Under the pieces are notes generated by a model that saw only the letters and a program-made list of their open reading frames with translations, had not been told where the DNA came from and did not search any database. This document shows positions 1 through 5,583 of a stretch of 6,112 bases of DNA, one piece after another (the stretch's first letter is position 1; every line of letters starts with the position of its first letter). The translations under genes were made by a program, and so were the position numbers. The stretch is from DASTSN01 sp035760665. Its GTDB lineage: Bacteria; Bacteroidota; Bacteroidia; Chitinophagales; Chitinophagaceae. The stretch spans positions 1 through 6,112 of the forward strand of contig DASTSN010000027.1 in NCBI GenBank assembly GCA_035760665.1, in the 5' to 3' direction.

Positions 1-98
1 CACAAAAGCTTCATCAAAGCGTTCCGAAATCGGCCGTACATCGATTTCGGGCTCCTTTTCTTTGCTCCTTTCTTTTGGAGAAACAAAAGAAAGGAGGG
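1..98. repeat. Dual-hairpin intergenic repeat, copy A (touches left edge)
   Basis: The core, 12-98, matches 239-325 at 83 of 87 positions with a constant offset of 227 bases. Weaker similarity extends left to base 1, so the unit may continue outside the window. The copy holds two perfect inverted repeats. The first is CCGAAATCG (24-32) with CGATTTCGG (42-50), 9-base arms around a 9-base loop. The second is CTCCTTTCTTTTG (65-77) with CAAAAGAAAGGAG (84-96), 13-base arms around GAGAAA. The differences from copy B are at 18, 22, 34 and 51, all outside the arms. This resembles REP-like or MITE-like intergenic elements. There is no T-run after the stem, so it is not a textbook intrinsic terminator. 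The repeat is directly visible; its class and function are inference. Confidence 0.85.
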
Positions 99-238
99 AG
101 AATCGCTGATCACTCCGCTCGCCTTGTTTTGCAACGAAACCTTTTCAAGGCCAAAAAGAAATTCCACAAAAGAAAATAAAAAGATTCCAAAGTTCAGTAG
201 CATTCCCAAAGCATTTCACTACAGTAGCACCAAAGCCA
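99..238. other. Non-coding spacer between the two repeat copies
   Basis: I see no credible gene in these 140 bases. They contain a weak inverted repeat, GCCTTG (121-126) with CAAGGC (146-151), around a 19-base loop. They also contain a short degenerate direct repeat: CAGTAGCA at 195-202 and 222-229, each followed within a few bases by CCAAAGC (206-212 and 230-236). The stretch 152-190 is A-rich. No promoter or RNA gene is evident. A 74-codon reading frame crosses this spacer into copy B, but its composition (Ser/Thr/Lys/Arg-rich, ending in the purine tract) looks like translated repeat. Confidence 0.5.
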
Positions 239-325
239 CATCAAGGCGCTCCGAAATCGGGCGTACATCGATTTCGGTCTCCTTTTCTTTGCTCCTTTCT
301 TTTGGAGAAACAAAAGAAAGGAGGG
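228..325. repeat. Dual-hairpin intergenic repeat, copy B
   Basis: This is the second copy of the element at the left edge; the closely matching core is 239-325. Its stems are CCGAAATCG (251-259) with CGATTTCGG (269-277), and CTCCTTTCTTTTG (292-304) with CAAAAGAAAGGAG (311-323). On its right side a purine-rich tract runs to about 356, uninterrupted purine from 312 to 334. Part of that tract, around 335-350, is imperfectly complementary to the pyrimidine run at 279-291, so copy B could fold into a longer bulged stem than copy A. It lies 61 bases downstream of the minus-strand ICMT-like gene and could act as a 3' processing or stabilising structure for that transcript. That role is inference. 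Confidence 0.85.
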
Positions 326-385
326 GAAAGAAAGCAAAGGAAAGGTGAGGAAGAAGTAAACAGTATACCTTCTGTAAAACAACCA

Positions 386-1093
386 TCAGTCACTGACCAG
401 TATTCGGGACTTTTTAAGGTAGCGGGCAAAAAGGTACAGGAAGGCCAGGATGACCAGCAGGCTGATAAATACGGGCAGGTTGGCATGAAAATCAAACTGC
501 TCCTTGTGGAAATAAAAATGTTTCATCACAATCAGCACCGCGCCGGTCATCCAGATGTAGGTGGAGTTGTACTCGCGGATGATGACCCGTTTCCACTTGA
601 ATGTCATACTGCCCAGGGTATCGCCAATACCCTGCAGGTTGAACAGCCAGCGATGCACATGTCGGCAGTAGTCGTCGTACCCGGTGCCAAACTTATTTCG
701 CAGGTACTGTTCCTCGGCCAGTACAATGGCCTGCCAGAAAAATAGGAAGAGCGGGGTAAATACCGCCATAAACAGCAGGGAGTTGGAGGCAATGCCCAGC
801 CCGGCCAGGATAAGGATATTACCAACGTATAATGGATTGCGGCAGTGGGCAAACAGGCCGGTAGTAACCAGGTTCTCGGCATACACCCGGCGGTCTTTGC
901 CACCCCGAATAATATACACCAGCCCGATCGTGAGTACCCGGATGAGTTGCCCCAGCACCGTCACACTAAAGCCAATCACCATGGCCAGCACCGGGTTGCG
1001 AAACACTTCCCAGGAAGGGACAAAGAGCATGAGGTAAAATACGGGGAAAATGCCATTCCTGTTGCGGAATAAAAAATTACCAAGCTGTACCAT
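386..1093 (-). CDS. ICMT/PEMT-family membrane methyltransferase-like protein
   Basis: This 235-residue integral membrane protein belongs to the isoprenylcysteine carboxyl methyltransferase / phospholipid methyltransferase superfamily. The diagnostic motifs are HCRNPLYVGN at residues 83-92 (family pattern H..RNP.Y) and EEQYLRNKFGTGYDDY at 127-142 (EE..L...FG..Y..Y), the SAM-binding C-terminal signature. Hydrophobic segments lie at about 14-31, 35-62, 88-104 and 106-125. After the signature, an extension from about 155 to 235 carries two more likely membrane segments (about 178-194 and 206-225), beyond the usual end of the domain. The methyl acceptor cannot be read from sequence; bacteria lack classical prenylated CAAX proteins, so lipids or small hydrophobic molecules are more likely. 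The ATG start gives a full-length first helix. It lies 16 bases after the cmoA stop, which suggests co-transcription. No Shine-Dalgarno is visible. The family call is strong and the substrate is unknown. Confidence 0.85.
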   Translation of the reverse strand: MVQLGNFLFRNRNGIFPVFYLMLFVPSWEVFRNPVLAMVIGFSVTVLGQLIRVLTIGLVYIIRGGKDRRVYAENLVTTGLFAHCRNPLYVGNILILAGLGIASNSLLFMAVFTPLFLFFWQAIVLAEEQYLRNKFGTGYDDYCRHVHRWLFNLQGIGDTLGSMTFKWKRVIIREYNSTYIWMTGAVLIVMKHFYFHKEQFDFHANLPVFISLLVILAFLYLFARYLKKSRILVSD

Positions 1094-1109
1094 CGGCGGG
1101 TTGATTGAT

Positions 1110-1835
1110 TTATTTTACGGCCACCATGCCGCTGAAGTTGTACCATTTAAAAAATGTTTCCACATAGCGGAAGCCCGTGCGGTGAAGCAATTCCCGGTTC
1201 TCCATCAGTTTGTAGGGGATGAGTACGTTTTCCAGTGCTTCGCGTTTTTGCGCAATCTCCATATCGTCGTAATGGTTGCGGCGTTTAAAGTCGTAGTAGT
1301 ATTTAATAAAAAGCCTGTTAAAGAGCGAGTCTTCGCCCAGCACTTTTTCGATTAAAATAAAACAGCTGTTGGGATTCAGCTGGTCATAAATTTCCCTGAG
1401 CAGTTTTTCGCGGTACAAGGGACGGATGAATTGCAGCGTCAGGCACATCACCACCACCGAAGGGTTGTGGAGCAGCACACCCTGGTTCAGGTCGGCACGC
1501 TTAAGCTCGTAATGGCGGGTAATACCGCCGGCTTCCAAGTTGTGGCGGCATTTCTCCAGCATTTCCTGGCTATCATCAATGCCAACGAAGCTGATATCTT
1601 CCGGCAGTGCCGTATCAAGGTTGCGCAGGGTGGTGCCGGTGGAACAGCCCAGGTCGTACACGCTGGTGCCGGGAACGGCAAAGTCGGCGGCAATCTCGGT
1701 CATCATGCGTTGTATTTCCAAATAAAAAGGGACCGAGCGAACCACCATGTCGTCGAAGACAGAAACAACATTTTCGCCAAATTTGAAATCGGAAGCCTGC
1801 TGGGTTTCTTTAAAAATGGTATCCTTTCCAGACAT
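1110..1835 (-). CDS. cmoA: Carboxy-S-adenosyl-L-methionine synthase family protein (CmoA homologue)
   Basis: The 241-residue protein is colinear with E. coli CmoA, which makes carboxy-SAM from SAM and prephenate. CmoB uses this product to form 5-oxyacetyl-uridine at tRNA position 34. Shared landmarks are the N-terminal MSGKDTIF, RSVPFY (33-38), the Rossmann SAM motif YDLGCSTG (60-67), GIDDS (85-89), TLQF (133-136), YDFKRRNHY (181-189) and AQKREALENV (195-204). R198 corresponds to E. coli Arg199, which contacts the carboxylate of carboxy-SAM, and Y38 to Tyr39. Two SAM-site residues differ: Asn90 is D88 and Asn132 is C131 (E. coli sequence recalled from memory, not aligned by program). No cmoB lies nearby; the downstream neighbour is a membrane methyltransferase. 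The start at 1835 matches the CmoA N-terminus. The family call is firm; a true carboxy-SAM synthase is likely but unproven. The protein is cytoplasmic. Confidence 0.88.
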   Translation of the reverse strand: MSGKDTIFKETQQASDFKFGENVVSVFDDMVVRSVPFYLEIQRMMTEIAADFAVPGTSVYDLGCSTGTTLRNLDTALPEDISFVGIDDSQEMLEKCRHNLEAGGITRHYELKRADLNQGVLLHNPSVVVMCLTLQFIRPLYREKLLREIYDQLNPNSCFILIEKVLGEDSLFNRLFIKYYYDFKRRNHYDDMEIAQKREALENVLIPYKLMENRELLHRTGFRYVETFFKWYNFSGMVAVK

Positions 1836-1975
1836 GGGAATAAGTTTTTGATTAAGGATAAATGAATGTACAAAATATCCTGCTATTTGTTGGGCGTGTG
1901 TATAATAACAAATGGTAAAGATTTTGTGATTGCATCCTTTTTGAATGCAGTAAATTTGTCGCTTTAGTACATTTT
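1836..1975. other. Divergent intergenic region between cmoA and the LTA synthase-like gene
   Basis: These 140 AT-rich bases must hold the promoters of both divergent genes. A plausible plus-strand -7 element is listed separately. On the minus strand I find no good TAnnTTTG match for cmoA; the nearest sequences are an imperfect TACCATTTG (1911-1919) and ATATTTTG (1873-1880), neither with a well-spaced -33 element. A small inverted repeat, TGCAT (1931-1935) with ATGCA (1945-1949), sits just upstream of the plus-strand -7 element and could be a binding site, but five-base arms are weak evidence. Confidence 0.5.
1951..1958 (+). promoter_or_regulatory. Candidate Bacteroidota -7 promoter element for the LTA synthase-like gene
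   Basis: TAAATTTG matches the Bacteroidota primary sigma factor -7 consensus TAnnTTTG exactly and ends 17 bases before the ATG, giving a very short leader. The -33 element is weak: TTTG at 1923-1926 is spaced 24 bases away, longer than the usual 19-21, and ATTG at 1929-1932 is spaced 18 bases away. The position is right but the upstream half is uncertain. Confidence 0.45.
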
Positions 1976-4090
1976 ATGGAATACCGCAGGTTATCGCTCT
2001 TTAGCAAATACCGGCCCGTTTTCAGTATCGCGGCTGTAGCTATTATAATCAGTTTTGCCACACGTTTGTTTCTGACAATCTATTCGGGTTCGTCGGCCGG
2101 GTTGTCGTTTACCAATCTTGCCGGCCTTTTTTTCATTGGGTTGTTTTTCGATTGCTGCGTAGTGTCCTATCTCGTTATACCCTTTGTGCTGCACATATGG
2201 CTTACCAGCGAGCGGGTTTACCTCACCGCGTGGAAATGGCTGGCCATCGCCATCTATGTAGCGCTGCTGGCGGGCATTGCGTTTTTTAACCTGGTGCCCA
2301 AAGAATACAATAAAAGTTTACCCCCCGCCGTGTTTGCGCTGGTGGCGCTGCGGTTCCTGGTATACCTGCTGTTGTTGTGGAAAGGGGCTCAGTTCCGCCA
2401 GCGCTGGCGCAAATGGGTGCTGTATATCGATTTCTTTGTACTTATTTACCTGCTGCTGTTTAATGCAGTCAGCGAGTTTTTCTTCTGGCAGGAGTTTGGC
2501 AGCCGGTATAATTTCATTGCGGTGGATTACCTGGTGTATACAAATGAAGTGGTGGGGAATATCAACGAGTCGTACCCTGTGTTGTGGATTGTGCTGGGGG
2601 TGCTGGTCATCAGCATACCGGTGTTTTGGTCTATCCGCAAATCTATTGACCGGTCGGTGGATCTGTCAGTTCCTTTTTCGCAGCGTACCGTAGGAGCCTT
2701 TGCTTTGCTGCTGTTGCCGGTACTCGTGTATGTTGGGGTGAACAGCAATTACCGAAAATTCAGTAACAATAATTATGCAAACGAGCTGGCGGGGAATGGC
2801 ATTTATGAGTTTGGAGCGGCCTTCTTGAATAATGAGCTGGATTTTTACAAATTTTATCAAACGCTGCCGGATCGGGAGGCTTTTGAAATTGTGCGGCGGG
2901 AACTGGCAGCCCCGTATGCAACATTCACCAGCAATGATGTGTTTAACCTGGAACGCGACATCCGCTATCCCGGTGAAGAAAAACACTATAATGTGGTGCT
3001 CATCAGCGTGGAGAGCCTCAGTGCCTCGTTTATGAAGGCATTTGGCAATACGCAAAACATTACACCGCAACTGGACAGCCTTGCCGGCAAAAGCCTGTTT
3101 TTTACCAACCTTTACGCTACCGGCACCAGGACAGTGCGGGGACTGGAAACCCTGTCGCTGTCCATACCGCCCGTACCGGGACAAAGCGTGGTACGCCGGC
3201 CGGATAACGAAGAGTTATTTTCCATGGGGGCCCTGCTGAAAGCAAAAGGCTATACCACCCAGTTTATTTACGGCGGTTACAGCAGCTTTGATAATATGGG
3301 CTATTATTTCAGCCATAACAACTATGAAGTCATCGACCGCGAAGCGCTGAAGCCGGATGAAATTCATTATGCCAATATCTGGGGCGTGGCGGATGAAGAT
3401 CTTTTTTCGCTGGCATTGAAAAAGCTGGATGAAAATTACCAGAAAGGCCATCCCTTTTTCACGCAGATCATGACGGTCTCCAACCACCGGCCGTATACAT
3501 ACCCGGAGGGCCGGATCGATATCTCACCCGAGAAGCAGGTGCGGGAAGGGGCGGTGAAATACACAGACTATGCGATCGGGAAATTTATCCGGGAGGCAGC
3601 GGCGAAACCCTGGTTTACTAACACCATCTTCGTGATCGTGGCCGATCACTGTGCCTACGCGGCAGGAAAAGTGGAATTGCCGGTAACAGGTTATCATATT
3701 CCCCTGCTGATTTACAGCCCTGCAAATATTCCTTCCCAAACAATTGACCGGCCGGTTTCGCAGATGGATGTGGCGCCAACGATCCTGGGTTTGTTAAACC
3801 TGCGCTACAGGACCAAATTCTACGGGCAGGATGTATTACACCTGCCACCCGGCAATGAGCGGTTATTCATCAGTACGTACCAGGGACTGGGTTATATCAA
3901 AGCCGGTAAACTGGTGGTACAAATGCCGCCCCGTAAGGTAGAAGAATTTATACCTGATTTCAGTACGGGAAAATCGGTCAGTACGCCACTGACTGACAGC
4001 CTGGTAAAGCAGGCAATTGCTTATTACCAGACTGCCGCCTGGCTGTTAAAACATCAACGGTACGGAAAGCTGGATGAAAAGAATCCCTAA
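1976..4090 (+). CDS. LTA synthase family phosphoglycerol/phosphoethanolamine-type transferase (sulfatase fold)
   Basis: The 704-residue protein has an N-terminal membrane half and a C-terminal alkaline-phosphatase/sulfatase-fold domain exported to the periplasm. Hydrophobic segments lie at about 15-35, 46-75, 86-106, 118-136, 148-168, 202-220 and 238-256. The catalytic domain spans about 337-640. Visible metal and catalytic positions are E346 in SVESLS (LtaS Glu255 position), T386 in TGTRTVRG as the likely nucleophile, WGVADEDLF at 469-477, H504 in SNHRPY (LtaS His416 position), and D557-H558 in ADHCA (LtaS Asp475-His476). All the key residues are present, so it should be active. Family members move phosphoglycerol or phosphoethanolamine from phospholipids to teichoic acids, periplasmic glucans or other glycans. 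A Bacteroidota cell has no lipoteichoic acid, so the acceptor here is unknown. The gene is monocistronic, divergent from cmoA and convergent with dps. The ATG follows the -7 element closely. Confidence 0.9.
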   Translation: MEYRRLSLFSKYRPVFSIAAVAIIISFATRLFLTIYSGSSAGLSFTNLAGLFFIGLFFDCCVVSYLVIPFVLHIWLTSERVYLTAWKWLAIAIYVALLAGIAFFNLVPKEYNKSLPPAVFALVALRFLVYLLLLWKGAQFRQRWRKWVLYIDFFVLIYLLLFNAVSEFFFWQEFGSRYNFIAVDYLVYTNEVVGNINESYPVLWIVLGVLVISIPVFWSIRKSIDRSVDLSVPFSQRTVGAFALLLLPVLVYVGVNSNYRKFSNNNYANELAGNGIYEFGAAFLNNELDFYKFYQTLPDREAFEIVRRELAAPYATFTSNDVFNLERDIRYPGEEKHYNVVLISVESLSASFMKAFGNTQNITPQLDSLAGKSLFFTNLYATGTRTVRGLETLSLSIPPVPGQSVVRRPDNEELFSMGALLKAKGYTTQFIYGGYSSFDNMGYYFSHNNYEVIDREALKPDEIHYANIWGVADEDLFSLALKKLDENYQKGHPFFTQIMTVSNHRPYTYPEGRIDISPEKQVREGAVKYTDYAIGKFIREAAAKPWFTNTIFVIVADHCAYAAGKVELPVTGYHIPLLIYSPANIPSQTIDRPVSQMDVAPTILGLLNLRYRTKFYGQDVLHLPPGNERLFISTYQGLGYIKAGKLVVQMPPRKVEEFIPDFSTGKSVSTPLTDSLVKQAIAYYQTAAWLLKHQRYGKLDEKNP

Positions 4091-4098
4091 GGGAAGCG

Positions 4099-4569
4099 TT
4101 ATTTCAGATAAGCCCGCAGCATCCAGGCCATCTTTTCGTGCTGCTGCAGGATGCCGGTGATGAAGTCGGTAGTGCCGGCGTCTTTGTATTCATTATCCAC
4201 TTTGTCAATATCGTGCCGGAGCTGGCGAATGATGGTTTCGTGATCGTCGAGCAGGTTTTTGATCTGCACCTGCTGATCCGTGGTATACTCAGGCTCTGTT
4301 AACCTGGCCACCTTGATATAATCTTTCAGGCGGCCCTGGGCATAATGCCCGATCTTGCGGATGCGTTCGGCTATTTCATCAATCATCTCGGCCAGTTCGT
4401 CGTACTGCGCTTCGTAAAACTTGTGTAGTTCTATGAAATTCCCGCCTTCATAATTCCAGTGGTAATTCCTGGTTTTGGCATACAATACCTGTTCGTCGGC
4501 TAATAACACATTTAATACTTCGGCAATGGCCGTTGCATGTTGCTCGGTGAGTCCAATGTTCGCTTTCAT
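4099..4569 (-). CDS. dps: Dps family ferritin-like DNA-protection protein
   Basis: The 156-residue protein is the usual length for Dps, a dodecameric cytoplasmic shell that oxidises Fe(II) with hydrogen peroxide, stores iron and protects DNA. The intersubunit ferroxidase ligands are visible with canonical spacing: H37 (in NYHWN), H49 (in FIELHKFYE), E53, D64 and E68 (in MIDEIAERI). E53 occupies the position that is Asp in Listeria Dps. The C-terminal HEKMAWMLRAYL at 144-155 is also typical. I chose the internal ATG at 4569 (MKANIG). A longer in-frame start at 4614 would add 15 Cys- and Phe-containing residues (MCDLCGYF) that do not belong to the family. There is no long Lys-rich DNA-binding tail at either end, so DNA binding may be weak. 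The gene follows the transglutaminase-like gene by 45 bases and may be read through from it, though an own promoter is likely. Confidence 0.93.
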   Translation of the reverse strand: MKANIGLTEQHATAIAEVLNVLLADEQVLYAKTRNYHWNYEGGNFIELHKFYEAQYDELAEMIDEIAERIRKIGHYAQGRLKDYIKVARLTEPEYTTDQQVQIKNLLDDHETIIRQLRHDIDKVDNEYKDAGTTDFITGILQQHEKMAWMLRAYLK

Positions 4570-4600
4570 AATTCCAATTTTAAATGTGACGAAATAGCCA

Positions 4601-4608
4601 CAAAGGTC
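4601..4608 (-). promoter_or_regulatory. Weak candidate -7 element upstream of dps
   Basis: On the minus strand this reads GACCTTTG, matching five of the six fixed positions of TAnnTTTG, 31 bases before the dps ATG. I find no TTTG -33 element at the normal distance; the closest lies only 12 bases upstream. An upstream activator, as is common for oxidative-stress dps promoters, could compensate, but none can be identified from the sequence. Confidence 0.2.
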
Positions 4609-4614
4609 GCACAT

Positions 4615-5481
4615 TTAATCCAAAAGCGAAGCCAGGCTGAGGATTTCCTGCTGTTTGTACATTTCTTTATCCTCTGCAAAGCATTTGGAAAATTCGTTGA
4701 GCAGGTGACTGATGATTTTTTTATTGGGCAGGGGTTTGAAGTAAGCGCCAACGGGGGGAACTGCTATCCGGTTAAAATAATTCTCCACTTCTTTGTAGGT
4801 AAAAACCTGCCCGGATGCGGGATCAATAAAAAACTCCACTTTGTTCAATGGATTGGCAAGATTTTCATCGGAATAACCGGGCTTTAAATACGCCAGAATA
4901 AACTGCTGGGGAATATTCACGGCCTTTACAGGTATATCCAGCATCTCGCACAGGATCATGTACAGGATGCCATTGCCTAACTGGTTGCCTCTTTTTGCTT
5001 CCAGCACTTTATGCAATAAGAAATCATTCGGTTCCTGGTAATTGATTTCATTGCCTTTGAGCGAGTAATAGCTGTATAATATACTGGTGACAATATTCAC
5101 CTGTTCTAACGGGGTGAGATAGTTGTTAAGTTCCAGCCAGATGTTTCGTCTGATTTTCTCAATTTCCTGCAGCACCGGGGTGGAGGACATGTCCGGGTAC
5201 TGAAACTTGCAGGTCAGCATGGCCCCCAGCAACAGGTCGTGATGCCCGGATACACTCCATTGCCGGAAGTCTTCCGATAAATCACGGTAATGCAGCCGGT
5301 GAATCAGCAGCTCAATCCGTTCCTGCATATTTTCATCGGGACTTGTTTCCCATAAATGTTCCAGGTTGGGAATGACATTTTTTCCATAATCAATGATCCG
5401 TTCAGATACAGCACCAAAGACTTCTTCGTCCGGGTCATCCAGTAATGTCAGCAAGGCAGTAAGTTCTTTGTTTGTTTCCAT
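4615..5481 (-). CDS. HEAT-like plus SirB1-type transglutaminase-like protein, probably non-catalytic
   Basis: The 288-residue protein has two parts. Residues 7-45 (LLDDPDEEVFGAVSERI and onward, ending IPNLEHLW) read like a HEAT-type helical repeat, and the region to about 65 is helical. Residues about 95-240 match the SirB1 / Transglut_core2 type: KRGNQLGNGILY (163-174), LDIPVKAVNIPQQF (181-194) and FFIDPASGQVF (217-227). In the family the second block is usually GLPV....PGHF; here the His is Q193. No Cys lies at the nucleophile position near 166-172. Only the Asp (D220) of a C-H-D triad remains, which points to a binding or scaffold role. There is no signal peptide or membrane segment, so it is probably cytoplasmic. 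The start at METNKE (5481) was preferred over an in-frame GTG at 5544, whose extra 21 residues look like untranslated leader. The cellular role is unknown. Confidence 0.8.
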   Translation of the reverse strand: METNKELTALLTLLDDPDEEVFGAVSERIIDYGKNVIPNLEHLWETSPDENMQERIELLIHRLHYRDLSEDFRQWSVSGHHDLLLGAMLTCKFQYPDMSSTPVLQEIEKIRRNIWLELNNYLTPLEQVNIVTSILYSYYSLKGNEINYQEPNDFLLHKVLEAKRGNQLGNGILYMILCEMLDIPVKAVNIPQQFILAYLKPGYSDENLANPLNKVEFFIDPASGQVFTYKEVENYFNRIAVPPVGAYFKPLPNKKIISHLLNEFSKCFAEDKEMYKQQEILSLASLLD

Positions 5482-5583
5482 TTGGCGGCGTTGATGTATA
5501 AATATCCTTGTTAGTAACGACAAGCACCCATGAAAATTTTCCACAGGTGGGGGTAAGCTGAATTTTATTATTGAAACAGCGGT
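5482..5583. other. Intergenic gap upstream of the transglutaminase-like gene
   Basis: The 102 bases separate two minus-strand genes. They contain a perfect 10-base palindrome, GAAAATTTTC (5532-5541), and imperfect flanking complementarity between ACCC (5527-5530) and GGGT (5550-5553). These could form an operator or a weak hairpin. No clear TAnnTTTG promoter and no intrinsic terminator with a T-run were found on the minus strand. Confidence 0.35.

Noticed and set aside
65..96. Copy A 13-base stem as an intrinsic terminator
   Set aside because: There is no T-run after the stem on either strand and no gene visibly ends into it within the window.
124..348. Plus-strand 74-codon reading frame across the repeat spacer and copy B
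   Set aside because: It is low-complexity Ser/Lys/Arg translation of repeat sequence with no domain. It looks like a spurious ORF created by the element.
241..495. Minus-strand 84-codon reading frame overlapping the ICMT-like C-terminus
   Set aside because: It is out of frame with the real gene and ends in repeat-derived, Phe/Ser-rich sequence.
302..745. Plus-strand 147-codon reading frame
   Set aside because: It begins in the repeat's purine tract and then runs antisense to the ICMT-like gene, whose conserved motifs prove the minus strand is coding.
1852..2061. Minus-strand 69-codon reading frame in the cmoA upstream region
   Set aside because: It overlaps the start of the LTA synthase-like gene on the opposite strand and has no recognisable domain; the region is better explained as divergent promoter sequence.
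2666..3184. Minus-strand 172-codon reading frame
   Set aside because: It is antisense to the LTA synthase-like catalytic domain, whose motifs (E346 and T386) lie in this stretch on the plus strand.
4570..4614. Longer dps start adding 15 residues
   Set aside because: The added residues (MCDLCGYF and onward) are not part of the Dps family, and the internal ATG gives the normal N-terminus.
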